This document shows positions 10,411-21,719 of a DNA stretch of 64,000 bases, piece by piece. A model generated the notes under the pieces. The model saw only the letters and a program-made list of their open reading frames with translations, did no database searches and had not been told where the DNA came from. The first letter of the stretch is position 1. Every line of letters starts with the position of its first letter. The position numbers were made by a program, and so were the translations under genes. Source of the DNA: Gyromitra esculenta (taxonomy: Eukaryota > Ascomycota > Pezizomycetes > Pezizales > Discinaceae); the NCBI GenBank assembly GCA_038503075.1, contig JBCAML010000020.1, forward strand, positions 868,001-932,000. Reading direction: 5' to 3'.

Positions 10411-11723
10411 ATGGCTCTCCCTCACAAAACCATGCCCCCCACCAGAGGCCATGTCACAGATCCTGTTAAAGCTGCAGTAGTTCTTGCGTTGCATAAGCAA
10501 GGCATCAATTAGTCTGGTATTGAAAAAAAAGCTGGTGTCAAGCGAAGGACAGCAATAGATATTGTTCACAGGGCTGAAAAATGCGCTGGGGTTTGAATAC
10601 AAGCCCACCCAAAAACACTTGCACATATTGAAAATGTTGAGCCAGCACCAAAATCATTACGTCCAAACGCAATTTCAGATCGGGAAAAGCACTATTTGAC
10701 ACATACAGCTGAAAAACCAGAAAATTGCTGTTCTACATTACACAAGTTAGTTGAAGAAGCTGATGTCAATATATCAACTGAAACAGCTAGAATATACCGA
10801 CATGCAGATGGAATAAATTGGCGCAGACCCCAGAGAAAGCCTATTCTTACACTTACACAAACAAGAATCCGCTTGGCCTGGTGTCATGCAGACAAAAATA
10901 CAGACTGGTCAAGATGGATATTCACTGATAAGATGAGTATCAAAATAGGGCAAGTACGGGGTAGACATGGGGTTTGGAGACACATTGGAGAAAAGTATAA
11001 GGGGGATAAGGGTACTGTGAACTGGAAAAAGCTAGGAGGAATGTCAGTTATGTTTTGGGGTGTGATCTGTCAGGATACACCTGGACCGTATCATGTTTGG
11101 GCAAAGGAAACAAAAAAAGAGAAAAAAGACACAAAAGCACTCCTTTATCTTGAAGATACGCTACAAGAAAAGAGAGCAGTCGAAGCAGCAAAACTTGCCC
11201 CACCTCACCCCAAAAGAAGAGGACCAAAGCTTAAACGACTTACTGAAAAAATCACATGCAAAAAGGGCCTGAAAGGCATTGATTGGTTTGGGTAAAAAAA
11301 GTTCATACTAAAACTACTTTTGTACTCATTTTTTCAGGTAATAAAGGCACAGAGAGGTTCAGCTACCCCTATGGAAGACAGGGCTGGGCCTCATTCTCAT
11401 CATTACTTTGCTAAGTTGTGGGATAGTGAAGAAATTGAACAGGAAGTATGGCCCTCCTCATCACCAGATCTCAATGCTATTGAACCTATTTGGAACTTTA
11501 TGAAAGATAAAATTGCTACCTACAAGCCGAAAATAACAAAGGTCGGGGATCTCAAAAATGCTCTTATAAAACAGTTGGAAACTCTTCTGCAAAAAAAAAT
11601 TAATTCAATAATAGAAAGTATGCATGCCAGAATTGCTGCCTGTATAAGAGATAATGGGGGCAACAACTTTAATTTTTTATGTACACTAGTTTCTTATTCT
11701 ACTTCATTTCATTACTCTCATAT
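10411..11723 (+). pseudogene. Tc1/mariner DD34E transposase, three nonsense codons
   Basis: Starts ATG at 10411. The N-terminal helix-turn-helix region is followed by a DDE domain: Asp in WIFTDKMS, Asp in MEDRAGPHS, and Glu in SPDLNAIEPIW, with 34 residues between the last two. Cut-and-paste transposase acting on its TA-flanked ends. In-frame stops: TAG near 10510, TGA near 10594, TAA at 11293-11295. All three recur at the same codons in mariner 2. The C-terminus is separated from its stop by the LTR insertion at 11724. Confidence 0.87.
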
Positions 11724-12152
11724 TGTAACGGATCCACAATACCGTTACCTGCAGTGAAGCATAATAGTACCAGGCAAGCAGAGAGGTAGTAATGATCAGC
11801 ATGAGTGGTGTAGCTACCACATGTTAGAGGATACCTGCTACCCTGCTGTTCCGATGGGGTGGAACCAGCGAGAATAATATTAGCCGACGAGCCAATGATA
11901 TATCTCCGGTGATACCAAACACAGGAAGCTCCTGTGGTGGCGTTCCCAACCCATCTGTGCACGTACTAGCGGCCCAGAGCCACTGGTGTGGCAATAGGGA
12001 ATCTATTAAGTGCAGGACACCTCTCATGCAACAGTAGACTAATCACCGCCAATTCCTGCATCCAGCATAGGCATGGCATGCAGCTGGCGGATCTAGAAGG
12101 TCTAACTGGACAGAACAACCGAGGAGTGCCGGAGAGCACCGAAGTGATCATT

Positions 12153-13010
12153 TGTAAGACCGGTACTTCTTACCGCACAGGAAATCTCCAAGAAGCTTTA
12201 GATAACAATCTAGACGCTATAACCTGCCCGGTTGCTATCCGCAACACAATACACAGGCGCAAGTCCTAACTGCTTCTTATGAACCGCTAATAGATAACCG
12301 TAGGGTTCAAAGTAGGGATCGAGCAAAGTTCCGTGAAGAACTTCCAATAGTAAGATTTTAATAGCTAACGCTGAAGGGCCAAGGCCTTGCTAAGCGAGAT
12401 AAAAGTAATTCACAAGTAAAAGAGTAAGTTGCACGGAAGTATTTTTGCTAGAAACAATATAATATTGATAAGGCTCGTTCTTCGTCGCTAATGATCCGAC
12501 TCAGAGTTTACATCCACTGCGAGAGTATTTATAATGCCTCCTCTCTACTATGTTTGGGTATAGTGTGGTGTAGAGGCGCTAACTACTATGACAACATGAA
12601 ACCACTTCGCCTTATCTCCATACCCGATACCCCATTGAGTTCCCTGGCCCCGATCCGCGATTCTCCGAGCAGTATGCATGTCGGTAACACGGGAGTTACG
12701 TATTCGTCTTCATTGCGTTCGTCTCTTCGAGACGATCATTTCGCCTATCTGAATCGTCGCGTAGCATTGCGTTCCCCTCCGGGTCCTATTCCGCCGGACG
12801 GTTTTGCTTGACGGCCTAGGGGTTACTTTTGCCCTCCGGGACAGGTCTTTTCTGGTGCTGTCCCCCCTTCTCCAAATACTATACCTACTGGAAGGATTGG
12901 AGGCAGGGTAACAGGCTCCAGTCCCGATCCGGAAGGTGCTAAAGTAGGGTAACTCCAAAGATAGGGTAACTCCAGGGCCAGGAACTCCTTCAAAAGGTAC
13001 AGGTATAACA
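12153..13010 (-). repeat. LTR B, 3' LTR of gypsy B
   Basis: 858 bp, ends TGTAAGACC and GGTATAACA on the plus strand (TG..CA). Matches 19214-20071 over its whole length with few substitutions. A third, solo copy is at 48127-49075. Confidence 0.95.
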
Positions 13011-13222
13011 GTATCCCCCTCCTAGGTTAGTCGTCCTCGTCTAACTATAATACAAAATAATTAACTGATTACAAAGTGGTTCTATAGCATCTTGGGTACG
13101 TAAAAACCACCGCGTTTACTTGGCCACGATGGAAAATTTTCCCCTCAGCTAGTTTCTTTTTAGTAGTAAAACATTTTATACATATTTTAAACGCAAGAAA
13201 AGAATACAAAATGTGAAACAGC

Positions 13223-16200
13223 TTATGGCTTAGGCTGTTGTGGGTAAAGACTGTGAAATTCGGCAATTGCTTCGGCTGCATTGGCTAATCCTCCTTCGTC
13301 GGCAGGTTCCCATGAGTTCTCATCTTCCGGGTATCCCACCCATTTGATGAAATAGAACATCCGGCTGATCGTTCGTCGTCCCACTTTGGTTTCTCTCTTC
13401 TCGCTTTTGACGATGTATTCCACCTCGTACTCATTGTCACCTTCAATGTCGTCAGGCGGCGGTCGGTCTTGTTTTCGGGTTTCCCTGACGCTTGTTCGGT
13501 ATGGCTCGAGCAAGGATACATGGAAGGTGGGGAATATCCTCCAGCGACCTCCTGTATCTAAAGTGCAAGCTCTAGTACCGACTCGTGTAATCGGGAAGGG
13601 TCCGTATGACTTAGGGGCTAACTTTTTCGTTGGACGCTTGGTTCTAATGTTTCTCGAGCATTACTAAATCTCCGACCTTAAAGGATGGTTCCGCCTGTCG
13701 TTTCTTGTCAAAATATTTGGACATGTTTTCTCGGGTGGCTTTGAGCGAGGTAGTGGCAAAATCGTTTACTTTCTGAAGCCAATGTGCGTATAACTTTGAC
13801 GCTGGATTCTTGACTTCGGTATCAATCGTCCAAGCTGTTCTGGGATGGAAACCATGATTGGCATAGAAGGGGCTGATTCCAGTGGCTGTGGCTTCGGCAT
13901 TGTTGTAAGCGAACTCCGCTAACGGCAGTAGGTCGTACCAGTCATCTTGGTCGTAGTTGACGAAGTTTCTTAGGTAGGCTTCCAGGACTTGATTAACCCT
14001 TTCGGTTTGTCCGTCGGTCTCAGGATGGAATGCGGTAGATTTGCTGGACTTAATGTCTAGAAGTTTGCATAATGAGGTCCAGAATTCCCCTGTGAACTTA
14101 GCATCTCGGTCTGAAACAATTTCTTTCGGAAGCCCGTGAAGTTTCCAAACTTTGTCAACAAAAGCCTTTGCCACATCACTTGCTGTAGCTCTTTCTATTA
14201 GTGGGATGAAGTGCGCCATCTTGGTAAACCTGTCAACTACTACACATATTTGGGTGAATCCTCTCGACTCGGGTAACTGGACAATGAAGTCTGTTGATAT
14301 CGACATCCATGGAGCGTATGGGGTCTCTAGCGGTTGCAGGAGTCCATATTTCTTATGACGTACGGATTTGTTATGTTGGCATGGATCGCATGAGCGGACG
14401 TAATCTGTAATCCACTCGGTCATATGAGGCCAGTAGAAGTTCCGCTGAACAAGTTCCGTGGTTTTGTCCATGCCAAAGTGCCCTGCTATCTTGGAGTCGT
14501 GTTCATTTTCTAAAATGGTAGTTTTGATTTCATCATCGTTAGGGATTGTTAGTCTATTTTTCCAATAGAGGAGTTCCTCCATCACTGTGTAGTGTTGTAG
14601 CCTCTTGATTTCGCTGCCAGCTTTAACTAAGTCTCGAATTTCCTTGTAGTCTTCGTCAGACTCGACCTTCCTTTTAACCTGCTCCAAAAAGTCAGAATTA
14701 AATTTAAGGACTTGAAGCGCCTTGAGGGATGCTGATGAAATAAGTAGCTCCTCGTGTGTTGTATTAGGATTAAAATTATAATGGTGATGATTGCCGTTTG
14801 AGTCCAGCTCGGTAAAGTGTAACGGGTCATCATTTTGGTTTTGTACAATTGTGTTATCGTCTTTTCTATGAATTAAGGATATAACGATTGACTTACTGGG
14901 ACGGCCAGTCATATCGACTTGGCCGCTTCGGAACATGGCTTCTGTAGGCTGTGTTGTATCCCCCTCCTTAGGACGATACTCCGGTCGTCTTGATAATGCA
15001 TCTGGCTTTCCTCCCGCTGATCCAGGTCGATATATGATTTTAAAGTCGAATGACGATAAATATTCCGCCCATCTAGCCTGTCGTCGATTTAGGATCCTTG
15101 TCTCCTTCATGAAATATTCGAGATTTTTATGGTCCGTATAGACGATCGCTTGGTGCTTGCTTCCTTCTAGGTAATGTCGCCATTCCTTGAAGGCGGTTAC
15201 TATCGCGAGTAGTTCTTTATCGTGCACCTCGTAGTTAAGTTCGGCTTTATTAAATTTTCTGGAATGGAATGCTACGGGATGTAGCTTGCTATCGATGATC
15301 TGCGAGAGGACGCAACCTAGCGCATAGTCTGAGGCGTCGGTTTCTACCACAGTCTGTCGTTCCGGCGCAAAGTGACAAAGGATGGGTGCTGTCGTGAAGG
15401 CAACTTTTAGGTACTCGAAAGCTATCGCTTGACGGTCACCCCATTGGAATTTCTTGGGGTCCCCTTTGGTTAACTCGGTTAAGGGACTTGCGACTTGGGA
15501 GAAATTTTCGATGAACCGTCGGTAAAAATTGGCGAATCCAATGAATACCTGAACATCGCGTATGCTCTTCGGGGTTTCCCATGAAAGGATTGACTCGACC
15601 TTCTTCATTGACATAGACACGCCTTTGTCAGAAATTATGTATCCTAAAAACTCAACTTCCCGCAAATGAAAGTAGCTTTTCTTAATGGATACTGCCAAAC
15701 CCTCGTCCTCCAACCGCTGCAGGACTCTGGTCACCAAGGCCTCATGTTCCTCGAGGGTCTTTGAGTAGATGAGGATGTCGTCAATATAAACCACGACCCC
15801 TTGGTCCAGAAATTCGCGGAGCACCTGATGCATCATATCTTGAAAGGTTGCGGGGGCGTTTGCCAGGCCGAAAGGCATGACTGTGTACTCGAAATGACCA
15901 TATCTTGTACGAAACGCTGTTTTCCACTCATCGCCTTCTTTGATACGGATCTGGTGAAAACCGTCTTTGAGGTCCAGTTTGGTAAAGATCGAAGCCCCAT
16001 TAACTCTATCACGCAATTCGGACATTAGCGGCAGAGGGTATCGGTTCTTTACTGTCACCTTGTTCAAGCCACGGTAATCTACGCATAGTCGTAGCCCTCC
16101 GTCTGGTTTCGGCGCGAATAATATGGGCGACCCAGCAGGTGACTTGCTTGGCCGTATCTTCCCTTCGGCCACCATTTTGTCCAAGTACTTCCGGAGAATC

Positions 16201-17081
16201 TCAAGTTCTTTTTCCGAAAGTTTATAGATCGGACCCCACGGGGCGGTTGTCCCATGCTCGAGATCAATAGCGTGATCGAATGGCCTTCGTTCTGGCAAGG
16301 ATTCCTGGATGGGAGTTCCGAATAGACTGACAAATCGGTGGTATGCTCCCGGGAGAGTCTTCAGAAGTTCAGTTTCTTCGTCATCGATTGCATGCACCAT
16401 GCCAATTATTCGGGCATTCTCGTCCAGGCCCAGCCATTCGTCATATTCGATATTGTTCTCGGTATTAAGAGGAGCAGTCGTCACAGAGCACTGGTTATAG
16501 CAACCAGGAGATTCGAACTTCCAGTTTGCGTGGTCGTAAGGGTTTTCCAACCGGTGACTCGTCAACCACCAACCCCCTGGCACTATCAAGTCTAACCCAG
16601 CCTCGACTGGCCCAATCTCGCAAGATACATTAGATGTATGATTATTCCCTATGATCATAGTAATAGGGTTAGTAAAGGCTTGTCCCGCTCCAACCACTTC
16701 TTCACCTGTGAAGTTTCTAATGGTTAACGGGACGTCTCTTTGCACCTTTGGGACCGACCATTTCCTAACAAACAAAGGGGACAAGAGAAAAACATTAGCT
16801 CCAGAATCTAGCAATACATTGACTACCACCTTCCTTCCATTGATTACCAGTAGCGCTTGCCCTCGGGGCCGCTCGTATACGGTGGGTTCTGTATGTTGTT
16901 TTTTGTTGGACGATTCCGAAGAGTCGTCCTCCTTTCTTTTTCGTTTGTTTTTGTGTTTTTCGGTCTCAAGGATTGAGACAATTCTTTCTTCGATTGCCAG
17001 GGTTTCGAATGTTTGGTTAACGTCTGCTACCTCCTGGCCCGCCGGTAGTCGACCTAGTGAAAATTCTCTGACATTTCTTCG
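13223..17081 (-). CDS. Gypsy B pol: protease, RT, RNase H, integrase, chromodomain (one frameshift)
   Basis: Open from about 17081, overlapping the gag end in the -1 frame, to a stop at 13644. Protease carries LLDSGAN near 16810. RT has VDYRGLN, TKLDLKDGFHQIR and the catalytic YIDD near 15780. RNase H has ETDASDYA. Integrase has an intact HHCC finger (HDS..GHFG..CDPCQ), the catalytic DFI, SDRDAKF and PETDGQTERVNQ. Just past VMLEKH a one-base shift near 13650 moves the frame to that of the downstream chromodomain (13513-13223, FYFIKWVGYPEDENSWEP). No other break is seen, so only one base separates this from a full polyprotein. Acts in cytoplasmic particles and the nucleus; the chromodomain probably steers integration into heterochromatin. 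Confidence 0.92.
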
Positions 17082-19171
17082 TCAGAATTTGTATTTGCAT
17101 AAAGATTTACAGGGGTCCTGGAGATCCGCCCCTTTGGAGCGGTAACTCCGCTCACGGCCCCTTTTGCAGGTGGCGCTGTCGCGGCCCTCGTCTTGGGCGC
17201 TAGCTTCAAACGCTTCTCTAATGCATCCCCAGCACCCTGCTCATTCTTTTCGGGCTTGACCCATTTTCTTTTACGACTGGCGCCGGCTTGCGCAGATGAT
17301 ACCGTTCGAGGTTCCTTCATGTCGCATGTCTTCCAGTGACAGTCGGGCCGACCACACCTAGTGCAGTGTTTCGCCCGTCTGCGTCGGTCGACTAGGTCCT
17401 GACTTACCCCTTCATGAGCAGCTTTCCAGCCCGAGGCATCTCCGGTGCTGTTAGTGGGGGGAGGGGCATCCTTTTTAGGGGTATCCTCCTTGACATTACT
17501 TTTTGAGTCCTTCTTGACTCTGCTTTTGAACCCCTTTTCCCGACGTTCCTCCTGTTTTTTCTCCTCCTTTTTCCCACGACTATCCGTGGCTGGGAGACCT
17601 CTATTCTCCAGTTTCTGGTGATACAAATACTCCTCCCACAATCTTCCTCTTGATCGCAACGCCTCCAGCCACTGCACATCATCATCAAACGGGCCACACC
17701 CTACCATCAACTCTCGTATTTTGAGAGGGATCTTCGCTTCGACCTTCATCCTCCACAGTGTCCCAGCCATCCCAACCTTTATGTTTAGGTTGCTCATTTT
17801 GAGGATATATTCCTCAACGGTTGTGTAAGGTACACGATCCATGGCATATATGGCATCGCGTTTTTCGTCCGGAGAACAGAATACTTCCTTCATCTTCAGT
17901 GAGAAGGTTGCCCAGTAGGCATACTCTGGCTCCTGGATTTGTCCTTCGGCTCCGTCCATCTTGTTGGTATACATAACAACGTATGGTCGAGCCTTGTTTC
18001 CTTCACAACGGCTGGCGGCATAGTGGATTTTGTGTCGGTCGCTGGTCCAAAGCCACTCGTTCATCTCAAAGTATACTTCGCAGCTTCGGATCCATGCCCT
18101 GAGATCTTGATTTGTGGCAGCAGTGAATTTTTCTGGTTCACCGATCGGGATTTTGTGGTGTCGTGATGATGGTGACGCTTGGGGGTACCTGTGATCAATG
18201 GTGATTACCATTTCACCAGGGTTATTTGGGGGGGGTGGCGGTGGAGGAGCATTACTTGGTGCCCTCCGCCGCCGGTTCTCTCTTTCTCTTTTTCTGCTGG
18301 CCAGCCATCGATTGGTATCTTCGATGTTCTTCCTGGCCCTTTCTTCCTCCGAATCATCCGATGACGATCCGTCACCTGATCCAGGGGCGCCAGCACCAAC
18401 ACGGTAATTAGGTCCATGTGGGGGCTGCCCACCATTACCCCCGTGTGCTCCGGAGGGTTCACCTCGTTCACTTTGGGCTGGTTCCTTTCCTTTCTCGCTT
18501 CTAGTGGGAGGTAGTTGGGGTGCATGAATAGAGCCACTGAGGCCTGCTTCTGATCGGGCTGGTAGTTCTGACTGAGCACGAATATGTTGAGTGATCTGAC
18601 TGAGTAACACTCCCTGATCGTTAAGCTGACTTCGTTGTCTTTGCATTTCTCCTACCGTTTCCCCCACTATAGCTTCGACTACCGTTTCCACCCTTCCAAT
18701 GCGCTGGTGTGCCTCATGTCCTTGCTGTTGCAGGGCCAGGCCAATGTTATTACCAAGACCGTGAACCAGTACCTCGATACGGGCGAGTTCTTCGGCCGAG
18801 AACTCCTGTTGGTCTGCCATGCGCTGCTGGATATGGGTTAGGCTTAAATATTGAGTTTGAGCCTGTGAGTTAAGTTGGTTTAGGGCAACGGTGTTTCCTG
18901 CCTGAGCCTCTTCTTGCCTTAGTACAACGTGTCTAAAGGCTTCGTTTAGCGTAAGCATGAGATTATCACGCTGTGCATGAACATCCTCAATTTGAGCACT
19001 GCTCCGTAGGAATTGCGGATGAGGCGTGAAGTGTTTTGGAATGAAGGGCTTAGGAGCGGGTGTGAGATGGGTAGTTCTTCGACGGGCCAAGGAGTTCCTC
19101 GAAGAGTGTCTCGAGATGGGATCCTCAGAACCGTCAGACATGTCTGTATCCATCACAAATACGTCCGCCAT
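17054..19171 (-). CDS. Gypsy B gag, 705 residues
   Basis: Starts MADVFVMD at 19171 and ends at TAG 17056-17054. The N-terminal third is Gln-rich and probably coiled coil; a Pro/Gly/Ser-rich linker follows; the retrotransposon gag capsid-like region lies about residues 345-500 (..LRAWIRSCEVYFEMNEW..). A zinc knuckle, CTRCGRPDCHWKTC, sits near residue 610. The end is Lys-rich. It forms the particle that packages element RNA. Pol overlaps the last 25 bases in the -1 frame, but no canonical slippery heptamer is seen there, unlike in gypsy C and D. No premature stop. Confidence 0.88.
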   Translation of the reverse strand: MADVFVMDTDMSDGSEDPISRHSSRNSLARRRTTHLTPAPKPFIPKHFTPHPQFLRSSAQIEDVHAQRDNLMLTLNEAFRHVVLRQEEAQAGNTVALNQLNSQAQTQYLSLTHIQQRMADQQEFSAEELARIEVLVHGLGNNIGLALQQQGHEAHQRIGRVETVVEAIVGETVGEMQRQRSQLNDQGVLLSQITQHIRAQSELPARSEAGLSGSIHAPQLPPTRSEKGKEPAQSERGEPSGAHGGNGGQPPHGPNYRVGAGAPGSGDGSSSDDSEEERARKNIEDTNRWLASRKRERENRRRRAPSNAPPPPPPPNNPGEMVITIDHRYPQASPSSRHHKIPIGEPEKFTAATNQDLRAWIRSCEVYFEMNEWLWTSDRHKIHYAASRCEGNKARPYVVMYTNKMDGAEGQIQEPEYAYWATFSLKMKEVFCSPDEKRDAIYAMDRVPYTTVEEYILKMSNLNIKVGMAGTLWRMKVEAKIPLKIRELMVGCGPFDDDVQWLEALRSRGRLWEEYLYHQKLENRGLPATDSRGKKEEKKQEERREKGFKSRVKKDSKSNVKEDTPKKDAPPPTNSTGDASGWKAAHEGVSQDLVDRRRRAKHCTRCGRPDCHWKTCDMKEPRTVSSAQAGASRKRKWVKPEKNEQGAGDALEKRLKLAPKTRAATAPPAKGAVSGVTAPKGRISRTPVNLYANTNSDEEMSENFH

Positions 19172-19190
19172 TATAGTTGAATAACCAAAG

Positions 19191-19210
19191 TATTGATATG
19201 CCTATCAATA
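19191..19210. other. Perfect hairpin at the primer-binding position of gypsy B
   Basis: TATTGATA, four-base loop TGCC, TATCAATA. It lies three bases from the 5' LTR boundary (19214), where a tRNA primer-binding site is expected. No tRNA complement was identified by eye. Confidence 0.6.
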
Positions 19211-19213
19211 TAC

Positions 19214-20071
19214 TGTAAGACCGGTACTTCTTACCGCACAGGAAATCTCCAAGAAGCTTTAGATAACAATCTAGACGCTATAACCTGCCCGGTTGCTATC
19301 CGCAACACAATACACAGGCGCAAGTCCTAACTGCTTCTTATGAACCGCTAATAGATAACCGTAGGGTTCAAAGTAGGGATCGAGCAAAGTTCCGTGAAGA
19401 ACTTCCAATAGTAAGGTTTTAATAGCTAACGCTGAAGGGCCAAGGCCTTGCTAAGCGAGATAAAAGTAATTCACAAGTAAAAGAGTAAGTTGCACGGAAG
19501 TATTTTTGCTAGAAACAATATAATATTGATAAGGCTCGTTCTTCGTCGCTAATGATCCGACTCAGAGTTTACATCCACTGCGAGAGTATTTATAATGCCT
19601 CCTCTCTACTATGTTTGGGTATAGTGTGGTGTAGAGGCGCTAACTACTATGACAACATGAAACCACTTCGCCTTATCTCCATACCCGATACCCCATTGAG
19701 TTCCCTGGCCCCGATCCGCGATTCTCCGAGCAATATGCATGTCGGTAACACGGGAGTTACGTATTCGTCTTCATTGCGTTCGTCTCTTCGAGACGATCAT
19801 TTCGCCTATCCGAATCGTCGCGTAGCATTGTGTTCCCCTCCGGGTCTCATTCCGCCGGACGGTTTTGCTTGACGGCCTAGGGGTTACTTTTGCCCTCCGG
19901 GACAGGTCTTTTCTGGTGCTGTCCCCCCTTCTCCAAATACTATACCTACTGGAAGGATTGGAGGCAGGGTAACAGGCACCAGTCCCGATCCGGAAGGTGC
20001 TAAAGTAGGGTAACTCCAAAGATAGGGTAACTCCAGGGCCAGGAACTCCTTCAAAAGGTACAGGTATAACA
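19214..20071 (-). repeat. LTR B, 5' LTR of gypsy B
   Basis: 858 bp, same ends as the 3' LTR, directly followed by the TCATT duplication. It contains the element promoter by position, though no TATA box was assigned. Confidence 0.95.
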
Positions 20072-20876
20072 TCATTAGCTGAATTCTGAGGTGCCCCGCT
20101 CGCAATAGCTTGGCATGTTCTCAGGGCCTCGACGGGCCCCCAGCAGAGTAGAACAGAAAGAGGATGGCAAGCCAGCAGCACTATAAAGATAGTGCATGAC
20201 CCCATCATCTGTTGCTCTTCTTGCCAGTCTCATCAGACAGAATACTACCGAGTAGAGCCCTTAAGATTATTGAGTACCTTGCACAAAAATACTCTTAACA
20301 TCTAAACCTGATTTCTAGTATTTGAAACCGCTGTATTCCTATACCTATTCCCACTACAGAGCAGTAGGACTACCCCCGTTACACATATGGTTTAATTTTC
20401 ATTCACTTGTTGTTGCTGTTGATTATTTGATTTTGTTGTCATAACCCTCCCTGGTTGCATCATTAGGCGGACGATTTCTTTATGGTTTTGCAAGTATACA
20501 TTCACATTTGCACAACTACATCTCAAGGAGCAGGGTTAAATCAAGCCCTTCATTATCCATGAAAGTGAGCAGTGCTACTTGATAGAACGACGCAACAGGA
20601 TTTCACTGATAAGACTCAGGTAATAGGTAAGAGTTCGGTTAAGGGTTGTGACGGGATATGGGTTTAGTATAATGTTTTTCTTGTTCTGTTGTTTTTTGGT
20701 TATGAGTTTGGAATAGGAAAGCAAGGTATTTAAGTGATGGATTTTGGTTGTTCTTGTTGTTTTCTCTGTTTTTTTTAAGCAATCTTTTCGTTTACCTTCT
20801 CCTGTATTGCTCAAATACTATCTCGGTTCTGCCTTAGAACCTTTGCTGTCGCTGTCCAAACCACTCTGCACTTAAC

Positions 20877-21285
20877 TTTCACGGATAAGGATGAGTAAGG
20901 GGTCTAGGATATTGTGTGGTTGCAACGGTTTTCAGTTAAAAAGTATAATGTCTTTGTTGTTCTGTTGTTGGTCAGTTATGAGTTACTTGGTAGGAAAGAG
21001 GGGTATTTAAGCGGTGGATCTTGTTCGCTCTTTGTCTTCTTCTTTTTCTTTCCTTAAGCAATGTTCTCTTTTACTTTTTCTTGTACTATTCAAATACTAC
21101 CTTGGTTCTACCTCAGAACCCTCGCTGTCACTGTCCTCATCACTGCACTTAACTCGACTTGTGTTAGACCCCACTGTAGAACTTGTAGAAACTCGGCACT
21201 CATCAAACGTGTTGTTTCCTTTCTTGAGTAGCACCGCTTATTTTCTGGGATACTAAAGAGCTCAAGAGAAGACCCAACCGTGAGA
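20877..21285 (+). repeat. Solo LTR X, inner layer
   Basis: 409 bp, TTTCACGG to CCGTGAGA, flanked by TTAAC (20872-20876 and 21286-21290). Shows the family landmarks: GGGGTATTTAAG (TATA-like), CTTAAGCAA, CCTCAGAACCCTCGCTGTC. Confidence 0.9.
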
Positions 21286-21313
21286 TTAACTCACCTGGAG
21301 TTAGACCCCACCG

Positions 21314-21719
21314 TCTCAAGGAGTAAGGTTCTCGTCAAGCTCTCAGGTATCCCCCGAGATAAGCAGTGCTACTTGAACGTGAAGCTAACAGCGAGAGTGT
21401 ATACGAAGATTCTACAGGCTCTAAGGGTAAGTCAAGTTATGATGACTTTGGGGCAGCGACAGCGAAGGATTACGAGACGTAACCGAGAGTTGTATTGTAG
21501 GATACAACGAGTGTACAATAGAAGACATTACTTAGGAGAAGAAGAAAAAGTACAACAAGAAGGGAAATCCCTTTGCTTATATACCACATTCCAACTCTTT
21601 CGATGACAAAGACATGACTCATTGTAACGGAAACCCGAAGAAACACTAAGAACAACAATGACACGTGACAACCATGTACCCATGTACCTAATCGACCAAC
21701 GAAACAACTATCCATGAAA
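21314..21719 (-). repeat. Solo LTR X, inner layer, reverse
   Basis: TCTCAAGG to CCATGAAA, flanked by CACCG/CACTG (one mismatch). Diverged relative of the younger X copies. Confidence 0.82.

Larger units (their letters stand above)
12153..20071 (-). mobile_element. Complete Ty3/gypsy chromovirus B
   Basis: 7,919 bp on the minus strand with two 858-bp LTRs, gag, pol and chromodomain, flanked by the perfect 5-bp duplication TCATT (12148-12152 and 20072-20076). A purine tract (AGGAGGGGGA on the element strand) plus TAC lies next to the 3' LTR. By eye the two LTRs differ at only about seven sites, so insertion is fairly recent. It is the only LTR element complete at both ends in this window. Confidence 0.95.
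11724..20383 (+). repeat. Solo LTR A (copy 2) in mariner 1, interrupted by gypsy B
   Basis: LTR sequence at 11724-12152 and 20077-20383, about 736 bp in total, TGTAACGG to CCGTTACA. Flanked by the 5-bp duplication CATAT (11719-11723 and 20384-20388). Only one LTR is present, so the element collapsed by LTR-LTR recombination before gypsy B entered it. Confidence 0.92.
9979..20494 (+). mobile_element. Tc1/mariner element 1, split by nested LTR elements
   Basis: Left part 9979-11723, right part 20389-20494, joined across a CATAT duplication left by the solo LTR A. The ends match those of mariner 2 exactly: CACGCATTTC at the transposase 5' side and GGTTTTGC.AG at the other, with TA after the right end. 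Net length is about 1.85 kb. The subterminal zone has GGGGCCCC blocks and a perfect 16-bp palindrome at 10258-10273, also present in mariner 2. Confidence 0.85.

Noticed and set aside
11292..11337. Possible 46-nt GT-AG intron around the shared TAA of the mariner transposase
   Set aside because: Splicing there places TAA immediately after the junction, while reading on without splicing gives the expected transposase sequence after one stop. A nonsense codon is simpler.
12491..12811. 106-codon ORF present in both LTRs of gypsy B and in the solo LTR B
   Set aside because: Its repetition follows from the LTR repeat. No protein features, and the solo copy is interrupted.
16651..17145. 164-codon plus-strand ORF and similar ones opposite gypsy B pol
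   Set aside because: Antisense shadows of a strongly coding frame; no start context or family features.
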